A stretch of DNA of 64,000 bases from Cyanophora paradoxa (lineage: Eukaryota; Glaucocystophyceae; Cyanophorales; Cyanophoraceae): the NCBI GenBank assembly GCA_004431415.1, contig QPMI01000408.1:992001-1056000 (forward strand). Direction: 5' to 3'. A model generated the notes under the pieces. It had not been told where the DNA came from and did not search any database. It saw only the letters and a program-made list of their open reading frames with translations. Position 1 is the stretch's first letter. The number at the start of each line of letters is the position of its first letter. Position numbers and translations under genes: made by a program. This document shows, piece by piece, positions 37,901 through 49,900 of this stretch.

Positions 37901-40900
37901 GCGCCCCAGCGATCGCGAGTCTGACGAGTTCTCGCGCAGGGCAACTCGTCCCTGGTCATCCCCATCGAAGTCCTTCCCCAGAGTCCGTCCGATCTCTCCA
38001 TCAAGACAGAGGGCACGCCGGTGGCGGGCCGCCCCATCAAGGCGATGGCGTTCGCGGACAAGGGCGACGACCCGATGGCGTTCCGCTGGGACGCACTGAC
38101 CGAGGGCGACGGGTTCGCCATCCCGGATACCAACGCCACGTACTGGGAGGTGTGGGGGCAGGAGGTCAGCTTCACGCCGGCGTCGCCAGGAGACCGGACC
38201 GTCCGTGTGACGGCCTTCAACCCGGCGGGGAACGTGAGCCGCGACTTCGTGATCTCGGTCAGCGGGGCGCCGCCTTCGGTGCCCAAGATCCGCACCGCAA
38301 ACGGCAACGCGTCGGCCCCGATGGAGGGAACTGCTTTCGAGATCTCTGCAGAGGTCGAGTCGGGCAACGGCCCATTCACGTTCGAGTGGAAGCTAGAGGC
38401 AGTCAGCGTCGAGGGCGAGCGGTGGATCTGCAAGCGGCCCATTGCAGAGTCGGTCGTCACCAAGAACACGGGCGCCAATCCGACCACCCTGCACACCTTC
38501 ACTGTGCGTTGTTTCGAAGCCGCTTTTGAGATTTAATCGCTTTCAAAATTTTCGATGTCGGCGCTGACGCGCGGTTTCATGGCACACAGGAGGGAGGCCC
38601 CAAGCGCGTGACGGTCGTCGTGTCGAGCCGCTGGGGCAGCGCGCAGGCCTCCCTCGAGTTCGACGTCGCGGGCGCGCAGCCGATCAACGTCTCGATCGCC
38701 GTGGAGCCCTCGGTCGTGGTCGTGGGCGAGAACAGCACCGTCGCCGTCTCCTGGTCGGGCACGGGCCCCTTCGAGGTCGCCCTCAACTTCCCCGCGTCGA
38801 ACTTCACCCTGCACTCCACGGGCGTCCGGCGCGTCGGCGACTGCCGCTTCAAGGTCGACTTCCCGTACTTCTTCGCCTCGCGCGGTGCGTGAAAGGCCGT
38901 CCCACCCGCGCGCGATCGCGAGTCCCGCTGAAGGAACTCTGCCCGTGCTGGAACCAGGCGCGACTTCGTTCTTCGCGGCCGTCATGAATTCCTGGCGAGT
39001 CGCCGTGGCGAGCGCGGAGGTGGACGCCCTGTGGACGCGGTCAGCGCCGGTCGCGGCGAAGCGGCGCGGGCTCCTATCGACAGCTGCGGCCGACCCGGAC
39101 CCATGCACGACCCGCGATCTCTGCGGCACCTGCAATGGCCAGAACGCGTGCCTCGACTGCGCCGGCACTGTCAACGGCCTGCTCCGCAAGGACGAATGCG
39201 TGCGTACTCTAATTGCATTAGAGATGCCGGGGCGCCGTAAATATTGTATGATAATGATGCGCTTCTGACGCCTTTTTGCAGGGCGTGTGCGGTGCCGACG
39301 GCACCTCCTGCAAGGGCTGCGATGGCGTAGTCAACGGCAAGACCTACGACGCCTGCAACGTGTGCGGCGGGGACAACACGGAATGCCGGCCCGTCCTGGC
39401 GGCCACCAACCCCCTCTTCCCTACCTCGGGCAACCGTCGAGTGCCGGTGGTCCTGACGATTCGTGGCTCCAACATTCTCGGGGTACGTTTTTCCCGCGCT
39501 TTCCATCAGCCTCCAATTTCGCTCTGACGCACCACCCTTGCGCGCGCTTAGACGGAGGACCTCGCCTGCCTGTTTGGCAGTGTTCGCGTGCCTGCCCGAC
39601 TCATCCGCAGTCCCGACGACGTTCACTCGGTCCTGTGCACCGCGCCTCTGAGCCCGCAGACCGGCCCCGTCGCCGTCTCTGTCCAGTTCACGCGCGTGGC
39701 GAGCAAGGTCGCCCTCGGCGTGCAGGCGGTGAACACGTTCCGCACGGCGCCCGTCACCTACACGTACCGCGACGGCGCGGGCTCCCTGGTTGCGATCGTT
39801 CCCGCGTCCGCGCCCGCGTTCGGCGCCGGCTCCACATCGATCACCGTCTATGGTTCCGGGCTGCTGCAGGCGGACAGCAACGCCTTCGTGCAAGTCGACG
39901 GGCGGACTATTCGTCCGACGAACTTCAGCCAGGACGGCTGTTCTTTTGCATTCAGTCTGCCTCCCAAGGGTTCGTTCGCGTTTAATTTCCGATCTTGAAC
40001 GCGCAAGAAAGCATCTCTAGATCTCTGACCTTCGATCCGTCTAGGTGCGACACATCCGTACGAGCAGACGCTGAACTACCTGCCGGACGGACGCGAGGCG
40101 GCGCAGAACCCGCTGGCGATCAGCTACTTCAACTATCCGGTTGTGCCCACGCAGCTGTCCCCGTCCCGCGGCTGGCTCTCCGCCTCTTCCCCCTCCGCGA
40201 TCCGCCTTGTTGGCCAGAACCTCGGCGGCCTCCCCAAGGACGCGAGGCGAGTGAGACTGACCCGCTCTTCTGACGAGGTACTCTTCAAATTCGACCCGCT
40301 CTTCTGACGAGGTACTCTTCAAATTCGCAGGTGCCGCTGGTCGATCCCGGGAGGAGCCGCAGGCACGGAAGTGGAGGTGCAGGCGATCCGCACCGATGGC
40401 GGCGTGTCCTGCCCCGCCCCCGTCCCCGTCCGCGAGTCGGCGTGGGGCGCGCGCGGCCAAGCCGGGCTGCCGAAGCTCGGCGCGGACTGCTCGAAGCCGT
40501 CGTCGGGCCCGTGCACGTGCCAGGCAACGGCGAGTGCGAGCGACACGCCCGCCCCATCCTTCGAGATGCGGCTCTCGGATTCGGCTTTTGCCGGCGCCAC
40601 ATTCAGACTCCAGGTCGCTCTCGCCCCGAACGGCGTCAGCTTTGTTGAGGAACACAAGCTGGATTTCATCTTGTTTGGTGCGAATCGATGTCTATGTGCT
40701 ATTTCATCTCGTACGCTGATTGCATTTGTTCTTTTGCCTCCACGCAGCTCCGGTTGAGGTGGAGAGCGTGGCGCCAACGAGGGTCCCCGCTACTGGCGAC
40801 ACCCCGTTGACGATCACGCTCAGCTCGCAATCCTATGGAATGCTGAAGTCGCTGCTTGCCGACGCCTCCGTTTTCGTCAACGGCGTCGAATGCTCGGGTC

Positions 40901-43900
40901 TCACCTTGGGAGCCGCGCCGTCCTCGCTCTCTTGCGTGACGGGCGCGATGTCCGCTTCGCCTGCAGCGCCCATCGCCTTCAGCCTGGCCCCCGGCTCTGG
41001 CCGGTCCGCTGCGACTGGCGCTGCATCCACCATCAAAGTCTTCGGTGCGAGAGGCGCTAGCGCTGACCGCGAATTTCCTTCGAAATTGCCATTTATGCCT
41101 CTTCACACTCGTGCAGGGGATCCGATCGTGTCGTGGGGCGCTGCGCCGACTCCTGTGCTCGCGTCCATCTACGGTGGCGTCTCCATCACGGTGGCCGCAA
41201 CCGACGACGGCTCCTCGGCGTTCGATTTCACGGCGTTCGGCCTCCCCAAATGCGCCATCGCCTCCATGGCTTCCGCGTCAGCGCCGCTCGAGATCCTCGC
41301 TTCTTGGTCCGCGGTGTCGGCTGCGAACGGCAACGTCAACTGCGGCGCCCTGCCTGAAATGCAGGGCGCTGTTCCCGGCGCCTCGCTGCCTCTCGACTAC
41401 TACATCGTGCTCTCCGTCACGAACGGCGCGAGCTGGTCGCGCCAAAGCAGCGCTGCGATCACCGTCTATGGTGCGGCGTCCATCCCTCCTTCTCGTACGA
41501 TATTCTCGTGACAGCGCACGGCGCGGCAGACGCGATGAGTCCTACCTCGGTGTTCCCCCGCGCGGCTGTGTCTTCTCAGACCTCCTCGGGGCCGGTGCTG
41601 GTCACCGGGCGGCTGCTCTATGTGCCGGGCCGCACCCGCTGCCATTTCGGCAGCATCGCGGTGGACGCCCTCCCTGAGAGCGCAAACGACGCGATCAAGT
41701 GCCCCGTGCCGGGCTCGCAGCAGCTTCCGGTCGGACCGTACTCGCTCGCCATCTCCCTGGGCTCTCCTCGCGATCTCAACCAGTTCGTACCGTTCTCCGT
41801 CATTGGTGCGTCTGCTCGCTTTGATTCGCCTGCGCCTCCATTGTGTACGGCCACGGAAGTTAGCGCACGCGTGCTGATGCGGACTCCGCAGCCCCGTTCA
41901 CAGTCGACGCGACGGCAACTCGTCCTGCAATGCTCAAGCTTGCCGAAGTGTGCCCGGCCTCCAGCTCTGGCGTGCGTCCACCTCGATGCCCGCATTGCAA
42001 TTGCAATTGATTTTCCTGTTTTCTGAACGCGCCTGCCGCGCGCAGTCCGCCTGCGTCTCGGTCACCATTACGGGGACCGGGTTCACCAACACGGGCCCGC
42101 TCGCGCTGCTCTGTCGGCTGCGGTGGGGCCAAGCTCCGGACGAGGCGACGGAGAATCCCGCCGTCTTCGTGAGCGCGACGGCCGTCCGCTGCGCGCTCCC
42201 GAACCTCGGGGACATGTGGACGGGCGACTTCGCCGTGGCGGTCGCGTTCGACGGCGCCTCGTTCGTCGAGGCCGGCTCAGTCACCGTGTGGGACGACGCG
42301 CGCGCGCCCTCTCTAGGGGGCCTTCTGCCCTCGTCGGCATCCGCCGACGCCACGACCGCGCCGACCGTCACGCTCTCCGGCACCAACTTCGCCCCAGTCG
42401 CTGGATCGTTGAAGTGCCTCTGGGCGGACATGAACGGCGCGGAAATCCAGACGGCCGCGGCCTTCCGAAGCACCACTTCGGCAACCTGCGCCGTCCCATC
42501 TTACAGCAATATTGCAGCTCGTAAAACGCTGCAGCTACGCGTCGCCAATGCGGAACCCGCCGAGGCCAGCGCTGGCTCCGTTCCGTTCACTTACGGTAAG
42601 AACTAATGAGCAAACTTGTCCCTCGCCAATAATTGCAGCATGGCATCTAACTCGACTTTTATTCGCCAGTGCTCGTGAGCGTTACGACCAGCACAGCCTC
42701 CATCCCCTCTACTGTGAAGGCCGGCGAGACTGCTGTGTTCTCTGTGACGGCGTTCCAATCGAACGGCGCTCTATCCACCGATTCTGGCATTTGTGCGCGA
42801 AAGCGGTTTCATTTCGCTTTTTAAAATCCAATAATCGAACAAATTCGCAGCCTTCAAGATTGTTGTCACCCCGCAGTCGACGCAGCTTCCGAGGGAGACG
42901 CGAACGTTCGAAGTCGGCATCGGCTCGGGCGCGACGGGCTCTGTCTCTTTCACAGAGAGCGTCGCCGGCTCGTACTCGGTGCAGGTCCTCCTCGGAAACG
43001 ACGCGATCAAGACGGCGACGCTAGTCGTCGAGCCGCAGCCTGCCAGCTTGGACGCGTCGTCGGCCACTGTCACGCTGACCTCCCTATCGGCTGGCAGTGT
43101 TTCCGGCAGCGTTTCGGCCCGCATCCGCGACCGCTATGGGAACGCGATATCGGGGGCTTCGGTCGTTGTATCCGTTCGGAAGGCTGCGGGCGATGCGCTG
43201 GTGTGGACGCAGACGACTGTCACCCCAGCAAGCGGGTCAGTCGCCATCAGTCTTCCTGCATCGAGTCTGGTGGCCGCAACGAGCTACGTCCTCTCGGTTT
43301 CCCTCGACGGCGCGGATCTCTCGGGTGCCACGACGAGCTTCGCCGTCGTTCCGGGCGCCCCGAATGCGGGCAAGACACTAGTGTCCCTCCGGGGGTGCTC
43401 GCCGCTGGTCGCAGGCGGCTCCTGCAACGTCGAGGTCGTCGTTCGGTGCGATCTCGATCTCCCCTGCTTCCCCCCTGCAATGAGTCTATATCTGACCCGA
43501 ACGGACGACCGTTCCGCAGGGACGCGCACGAGAATGTGATTCCGCCGTCCAGGGCCGATGTGCAGGAAGTGGCCATGGATCTGTTCGAGGCGGTTCTGGA
43601 TCCAGCGGCTGCGACGAAGGCATCCGGATCCTCTTCGGCCGTCGCCGTCGACGGCTGCTCCTTCCCGCAGTACGCGCCCGCAACCTCGTCGTCCGAAGTG
43701 AAACGCACAACGGCCGCGCTTTCGCCCGGCGCGGACGGCGCTTCTTTCACGACGACGGTGACCTTGTACACCGCGACGACCTATCGCGTTGCTCTCACGC
43801 TGAAGACGAGCGACGGGGCCGTCCTCACGCCGCCTCTGCCAATCACTCCGCATATTTCTGTGGTTGCAGGTGCGAGATTGTGGCCGTCTCACCTCGACAT

Positions 43901-46900
43901 CCGTCTGAAATACGTGACTTATTGGCTCTTGTTTTCGTAGGCGACCAGTCGCCTGCGCACACATTGTTGGCGGAGCCCGTGCAGAACACGATTGAGGCCG
44001 GCGTCGGTCGCGCTTGCCTCACATTCGTCGCCCTCGACCGGTGAGATTTCGCTCATTGATATCACCATAAAATTGTTTTTTGGTCCGACATCCATGAATT
44101 GACTCCATGCGGATGTGCGCAGCTACGGCAATGCACGTGTCGGCGTTGAAAACGTTTTCCCGTGGAGCCTCCAGCTCGTCGGGTCGCCGGCGACGGATCT
44201 GTCCGACGTGACCATCTCTGGCGGCGTTGCGTCGCTGGGGGCGGCTCGTTACGGAGTTGCCGTGGGCAGCAGGCTCGCGGGCAGCCTCCAGTTTGTGCTT
44301 GGCGGCGGCTTCGCCCCGCTTGCACTGACAGTGACGCCCTCCGCCGCCGACGCGGCGCAGACCCTCCTCTCCGTGCCGGCGGGGTCCATTCCCACGGCCG
44401 GATCGGAACTCGTCCTCCGCGTTCTGGTGCGCTTTTGCTTGTTTGCGTGCTCTCGACATCGGTTCTTCAGGTCTCTGAAGCCGGCTCTCTTGCGCGCGCA
44501 GATCCGCGATGCGTACAAGAACGCTCTGAGCCTCGGGACTTGGGGAGCGATCGACGATCACCTCCGCGTCTCCGTAACCGCCGTCGGCGAGACGCAGCCG
44601 GCAGCGGCGGCGCACCCGCCCTCGGTGCAGCTCGAGTACACTGCGTCAAAGGACGCCGTCCTCGCGCGCCTGCTTGTCGTGCCCATGGGCACCTTCCGCG
44701 TGGAAGTCTCCATGCGCAGCGCGGCGACCTCCGCCTTCGCGCAGTCCGTCGCCCACGCGCTCCTCTTCCAGCCGGCGGCCGCGCCGGCCATCTCGAGGGC
44801 CGTCTTCGCGCCGACTGGCGACGCCGTCGACGTGCAGTTCGACATGAACACCAACATGGCCGGCATGGTTAACCCGGACAGCGGATTCGTGGCAAGCGAA
44901 GACTGCAGCCGCGTCCTGTCCCCTGCCACCGTGCTTCTCCTTGAAGGAGGTGCCTTCAGTTCTCTGCACGCGCCCGCCGCGCTCCGCACGGCTCACCGGG
45001 CAGCGCAGCGTCGTGCGCGTGGCCGAGCCCGTCCCTGCTCGTCATTTCGCTCGGCAAGGCGAGCTCCGTCATGCCCGGGGACAACATCGCCGTCAAGGCC
45101 GGCGTCCTCGTGCGTTTGCTCATTAGATACTTTGGATTATGTGCATGATGCTTAATGCTTAGACCTCGGTCGTTGGATCATAATCAGATGCTTAAACATT
45201 ATGCGCATCATTAGATGCTTTCGATTTGATTGATGGTCGTACATTATGCTTAAGCGGGGTGGCCCGCAGGCCAACGCCATCCAAAACTCTATGCTGTCGA
45301 CGGCATCCTCCACTCTCCTTGCGCCCCTGCGGCCGCTCGTTCCTTCCGCAACTGCCGTGGCGCCACCGGTCGTGAGCGCGTGCTCGGAGCTGCTGCTGCA
45401 GGCCGTGTCGATCTCCGGCGGCGGCAATCGCGCCGTCACCCTGACCTGGTCGTCTCGGGTTGTGAGCCCGCAGGGCGCCGCGGCCGTCGCGGCGGCTCTC
45501 GACGCCGCCATTGCGGCGCAGCAGGGGCGCGCGAGCGTCAACTTGACTGCCATCGTGCGCGGCCTGCCCGACAACGCGGAGCTCGAGTTCTCCCTCACGG
45601 CGCGCAACTTCTTCGGCAACCGGGGACCTGTGTCGTCCGTCCGCGTTGCAAAGCGGTCCGACCTGACGGTCAGCTCTGTCATCCGCGGTTCCTCCTCGCT
45701 GTCCCTTCAACGCACCGCCTCCCTCGACCTGTGGGCGGAGGTCGCCGTGGCCAGCTGCGATCCCGCCGCCAGCACCGTCCCGCGCCTCGCGTGGTCTGTT
45801 GCGGAGCCGCAGGGAATCGACCTCGCCTCACACACCAGCGTGGCGGACCGCCGGCTTCTCCTCGATCTCGCGAAGCTCGACACGCGTGCGTTCGGGTCCA
45901 TGCGGCTCCAGTTCCAGGCGGAGGTCGACGGCGCCGCGGCTTCCACCGCCTCTGTTCTGCTGACGTTTGTGCCGTCGCCGGTATCCGTGAGGCTCGACAA
46001 GAGCGGCACTGTGCTGGTCCCCACGAACGGCGACCTGCAGCTGACGGCGACAGCCACTGACCCCGACTCGGCCACGACATCGGACTGGACCTATGCGTGG
46101 ACTTGCACGGATGCTTCCGGGTCGCTTTGTGCGGGCAGCGACTTCCTCGGTGCGTCGTCGCCCTGCGGATACACGCCCTTAAGCTTCGTTCCTCCATCTG
46201 ACGCCGTCGACGAAACCGCAGATGCTGCCACTGGCAGGACGGTTCTGCTCCCGGGGTCTTTCTTCCGGTCGGCAGGCGCGACGTTCCTGTTCACTGTGAC
46301 CGTGCAGTCTGCCAGCAAGCGAGCGGTTCTCGAGTCCGGAAGCTACGCAAAAGCGAGCTCCACCGTCTCGGTCTTCCCGGCGGACAACGTGCCAGTTGCA
46401 AGCAAGAGCTCCGCGACGCTCCCGTCCTCCCTGGTGGCCGGAGACACAGCCACCTTCCGAATGACCGCGCTGGACGAGAACGGCGACCCCCCAACGCAAG
46501 CGGGCGTCGGTGCGTGAAATCTCAGCTGCGTCGTTTATCATTAAACGTGCGGATATCTAACTAGTACTGGACGTGCGCCATGGCAGCGTTCACGATCGTG
46601 GTGTCTGCCAAATCGACGCAGCGTCCGCGGGCTGCTCGGGAGTTCACCGTCGTCGTCGGTCAGAACGGAGTCGGGTCGATGTCCTTCTCAGAGAGCTACG
46701 CGGGGCACTACTCGGTGCGAGTCATGCTCGCGAATGAGGAGCTCAGCTCCTCGCCGTACGACCTCCACGTGCTGCCGGCGTCGGTCGACCCGGTGATGTC
46801 GACCGTTGCTTTCACGTGGGGCTCCCTCGAGGCCGGCGCCTCCGTCGGCGTTGCGCTGGCGACCGTTAGGGATCGCTTCGGAAACACAATCGATGGACAA

Positions 46901-49900
46901 ACCGTCTCGTTGACGTACTCGGGTCCGGGCGCGTTGCCAGCTCCGATCCCGCCTCTGACCACGTCCTCTGGTGGCGTCGTCTCTCTTGACCTCCCGCCTC
47001 TCAACAAGACCGGGACATACGCTCTGATGATCACTGTCGCGGGTAGCAACATCACCGGGAGCCCCGCAACGTTCACCATCACGCCCTCGGCTCCGGACCT
47101 TGGCGAGTCCACCCTCACCGTCGACTGGAGCTCCCCGCAGCTCGTCGCTGGCGCACAGGGGCGCACCGCGACCGTTGTTGTGCGGGACCGCTTCGGAAAC
47201 GCGATCGACGGCGCTGCAGCTGTCCTCAAAATCACGACGGTGCCGCCGGGCCTTCAAGTCTGGACGGAAACGGCATACACGGCTTTGGGGGTCGCCTCGG
47301 CGACCCTTCGGGCTATCAACGAGGCCGGCTCCTACTCGCTGGCGGCTACGATCCGGGGCCTGGACGTGGCTGGCAGCCCGAGAGCCTTTACAGTCGTTCC
47401 GGCCGCGGCCAACGTGTCCAAGACAACCGTGACCTTCAGCGGGTGCACGGCCATGGCTGCCGGGGACTCCTGCGGCGTGACGGTCGTTGTGAGGTGCGGG
47501 AGTGATTTTAATGCAATATATATAAGGGCCTGCCATGCATTCGGTCTGCTGACGGGCTCCAAACCAAACCAGGGACGGATTCGAGAACGTCATCGCCCCT
47601 TCGACCTCGGGCTCGACGGCGGTGACCCTGCGCCTGCTGGAGTCGGCCATCGGGCAGGCGGAGCGCGGCTCGGCTTCGACGACCTCCCTTGGCGGGTGTT
47701 CGTTCCCAACGTACACGGTGCCCGCTGCGGCGCCCGAGTCCCTGCGCGACACGATCACGCTGGCGGCTTCCGACGACGACGGCACCGCCTTCGCCGCGGC
47801 GCTGCCGCTCACTACGGCCGCCGCGTACCGCGTCGAAGTCCTCGTGGACGGCGTCGCGGTGCCTTCGGCTGCGCTTCCCAGCGCCCCTCAAATCACTGTC
47901 GTCCCCGGTGCGCACGGACGAGCAACACGTCTTCTATACCTATCGATCCCGCTCTTGATTGACTTTGCGCTCGCAGGCGACCAGTCCCTTGGCGACTCGC
48001 TCTTGGCCGAGCGCGTGGCCGATCCTACCTTCCGCCCGTCGATCGAGGCCGGCGTCGGACGCGCGTGCCTCACGTTCGTGGCTCGCGACCGGTTCGTGCC
48101 TCAGTTGCTCCGAACGTTTTCCGCACAGTCCGATGTTTTTGTTTTGCGCGACAGGTTCGGTAACACTCGGTTCCTTGGGAGCAACAGTTTCCCCTGGACT
48201 CTCACGCTGCTGGCGTCGCCGTCGCTTAGCCTGACAGCGACCACGCTGTCCTCGGGACCCGCGTCGCTGGGTGCAGGTCACTACGGAGTTGCAATCGGGA
48301 GCACGCTGACCGGCGACTTCGAGCTCACTCTCAGCCAAGGCTTCGCCCCGCTCGGCATCGCCGTCAGCCCGTCCGCTGCCGACGCGGCACGCAGCACCGT
48401 CACATTCGACGGCTGCTCTGGACTGATTGCGGGCGCGTCGCAAACGTGCAGTGCGACGGTGTCTGTCCGGTGCGCATTTAAGCAACTTTTATGTGTCTAC
48501 AAGACAGCTGTTTGACGCGGGCACGCGCGCTCAGGGACGCGTTCGGCAATACCGCGCAAGACGGGACCACGGTCGTGTTCACCATAGCGCAAGGAGATCG
48601 GCTCCTTGCATCCGGCGAGGCATCGTCCGTCTCTGGCACAGCGGCCTACAGCTACGAAACGACGGCTGCCACTCTTCTCCCTGGAACTTACAGCTTGAGC
48701 GCATCTGTTGGCGGTTCCACAATTGGCGATTCCAAACAGCTTATTGTAGCCAGTCCGCCGACTCCGTCGCCAAGCCCGAGCCCGTCGCCCAGCCCGTCGC
48801 CGACGGAGACGCCGAGCCCGAGCCCATCGCCCAGCCCGTCGCCGACGGAGACGCCGAGCCCGAGCCCGTCGCCCAGCCCGTCGCCGACGGAGACGCCGAG
48901 CCCGAGCCCGTCGCCCAGCCCGTCGCCGACGGAGACGCCGAGCCCGAGCCCGTCGCCCAGCCCGTCGCCGACGGAGACGCCGAGCCCGAGCCCGTCGCCC
49001 AGCCCGTCGCCGACGGAGACGCCGAGCCGAGCCCGTCGCCCAGCCCGTCGCCGACGGAGACGCCGAGCCCGAGCCCGTCGCCCAGCCCGTCGCCGACGGA
49101 GACGCCGAGCCCGAGCCCGTCGCCCAGCCCGTCGCCGACGGAGACGCCGAGCCCGAGCCCGTCGCCCAGCCCGTCGCCGACGGAGACGCCGAGCCCGAGC
49201 CCGTCGCCCAGCCCGTCGCCGACGGAGACGCCGAGCCCGAGCCCGTCGCCCAGCCCGTCGCCGACGGAGACGCCGAGCCCGAGCCCGTCGCCCAGCCCGT
49301 CGCCGACGGAGACGCCGAGCCCGAGCCCGTCGCCCAGCCCGTCGCCGACGGAGACGCCGAGCCCGAGCCCGTCGCCCAGCCCGTCGCCGACGGAGACGCC
49401 GAGCCCGAGCCCGTCGCAAAGCCCGTCGCCGACGGAGACGCCGAGCCCGAGCCCGTCGCCCAGCCCGTCGCCGACGGAGACGCCGAGCCCGAGCCCGTCG
49501 CCCAGCCCGTCGCCGACGGAGACGCCGAGCCCGAGCCCGTCGCCCAGCCCGTCGCCGACGGAGACGCCGAGCCCGAGCCCGAGCCCGTCGCCCAGCCCAT
49601 TGCCGGGTGTGATTTCCGTCGTCCCGTCGTCGCAGCTCGTCGTGTACCGCCCGCCCGACAACTTCACGGTCACGCCGCCCACCCTCGCGGTCACTGTCGC
49701 CAGCGTCGACTTGGCGGCTGCAACCGGCCTGCGGTGCACCTTCCGATCGGTCGGGAGCATTAGCGCGGCAACGATTGAAACGGCGGCTACTGTCGTTAGC
49801 GCATCGGCGCTGCAGTGCCCTGCTCCGGCGCACCCGCGGTTCCTGCCGGAGCTCTGGAACGTGACCTACCGTGTGGACGTCGTTGCTGCCGGCATGACAC

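Noticed and set aside
46090-46318. Uninterrupted exon across 46150-46219
   Set aside because: The stretch has GTGCGT at its start, CTGACG near its end and GCAG at the end, and fits the intron pattern even though it is open in frame; treated as a probable intron.
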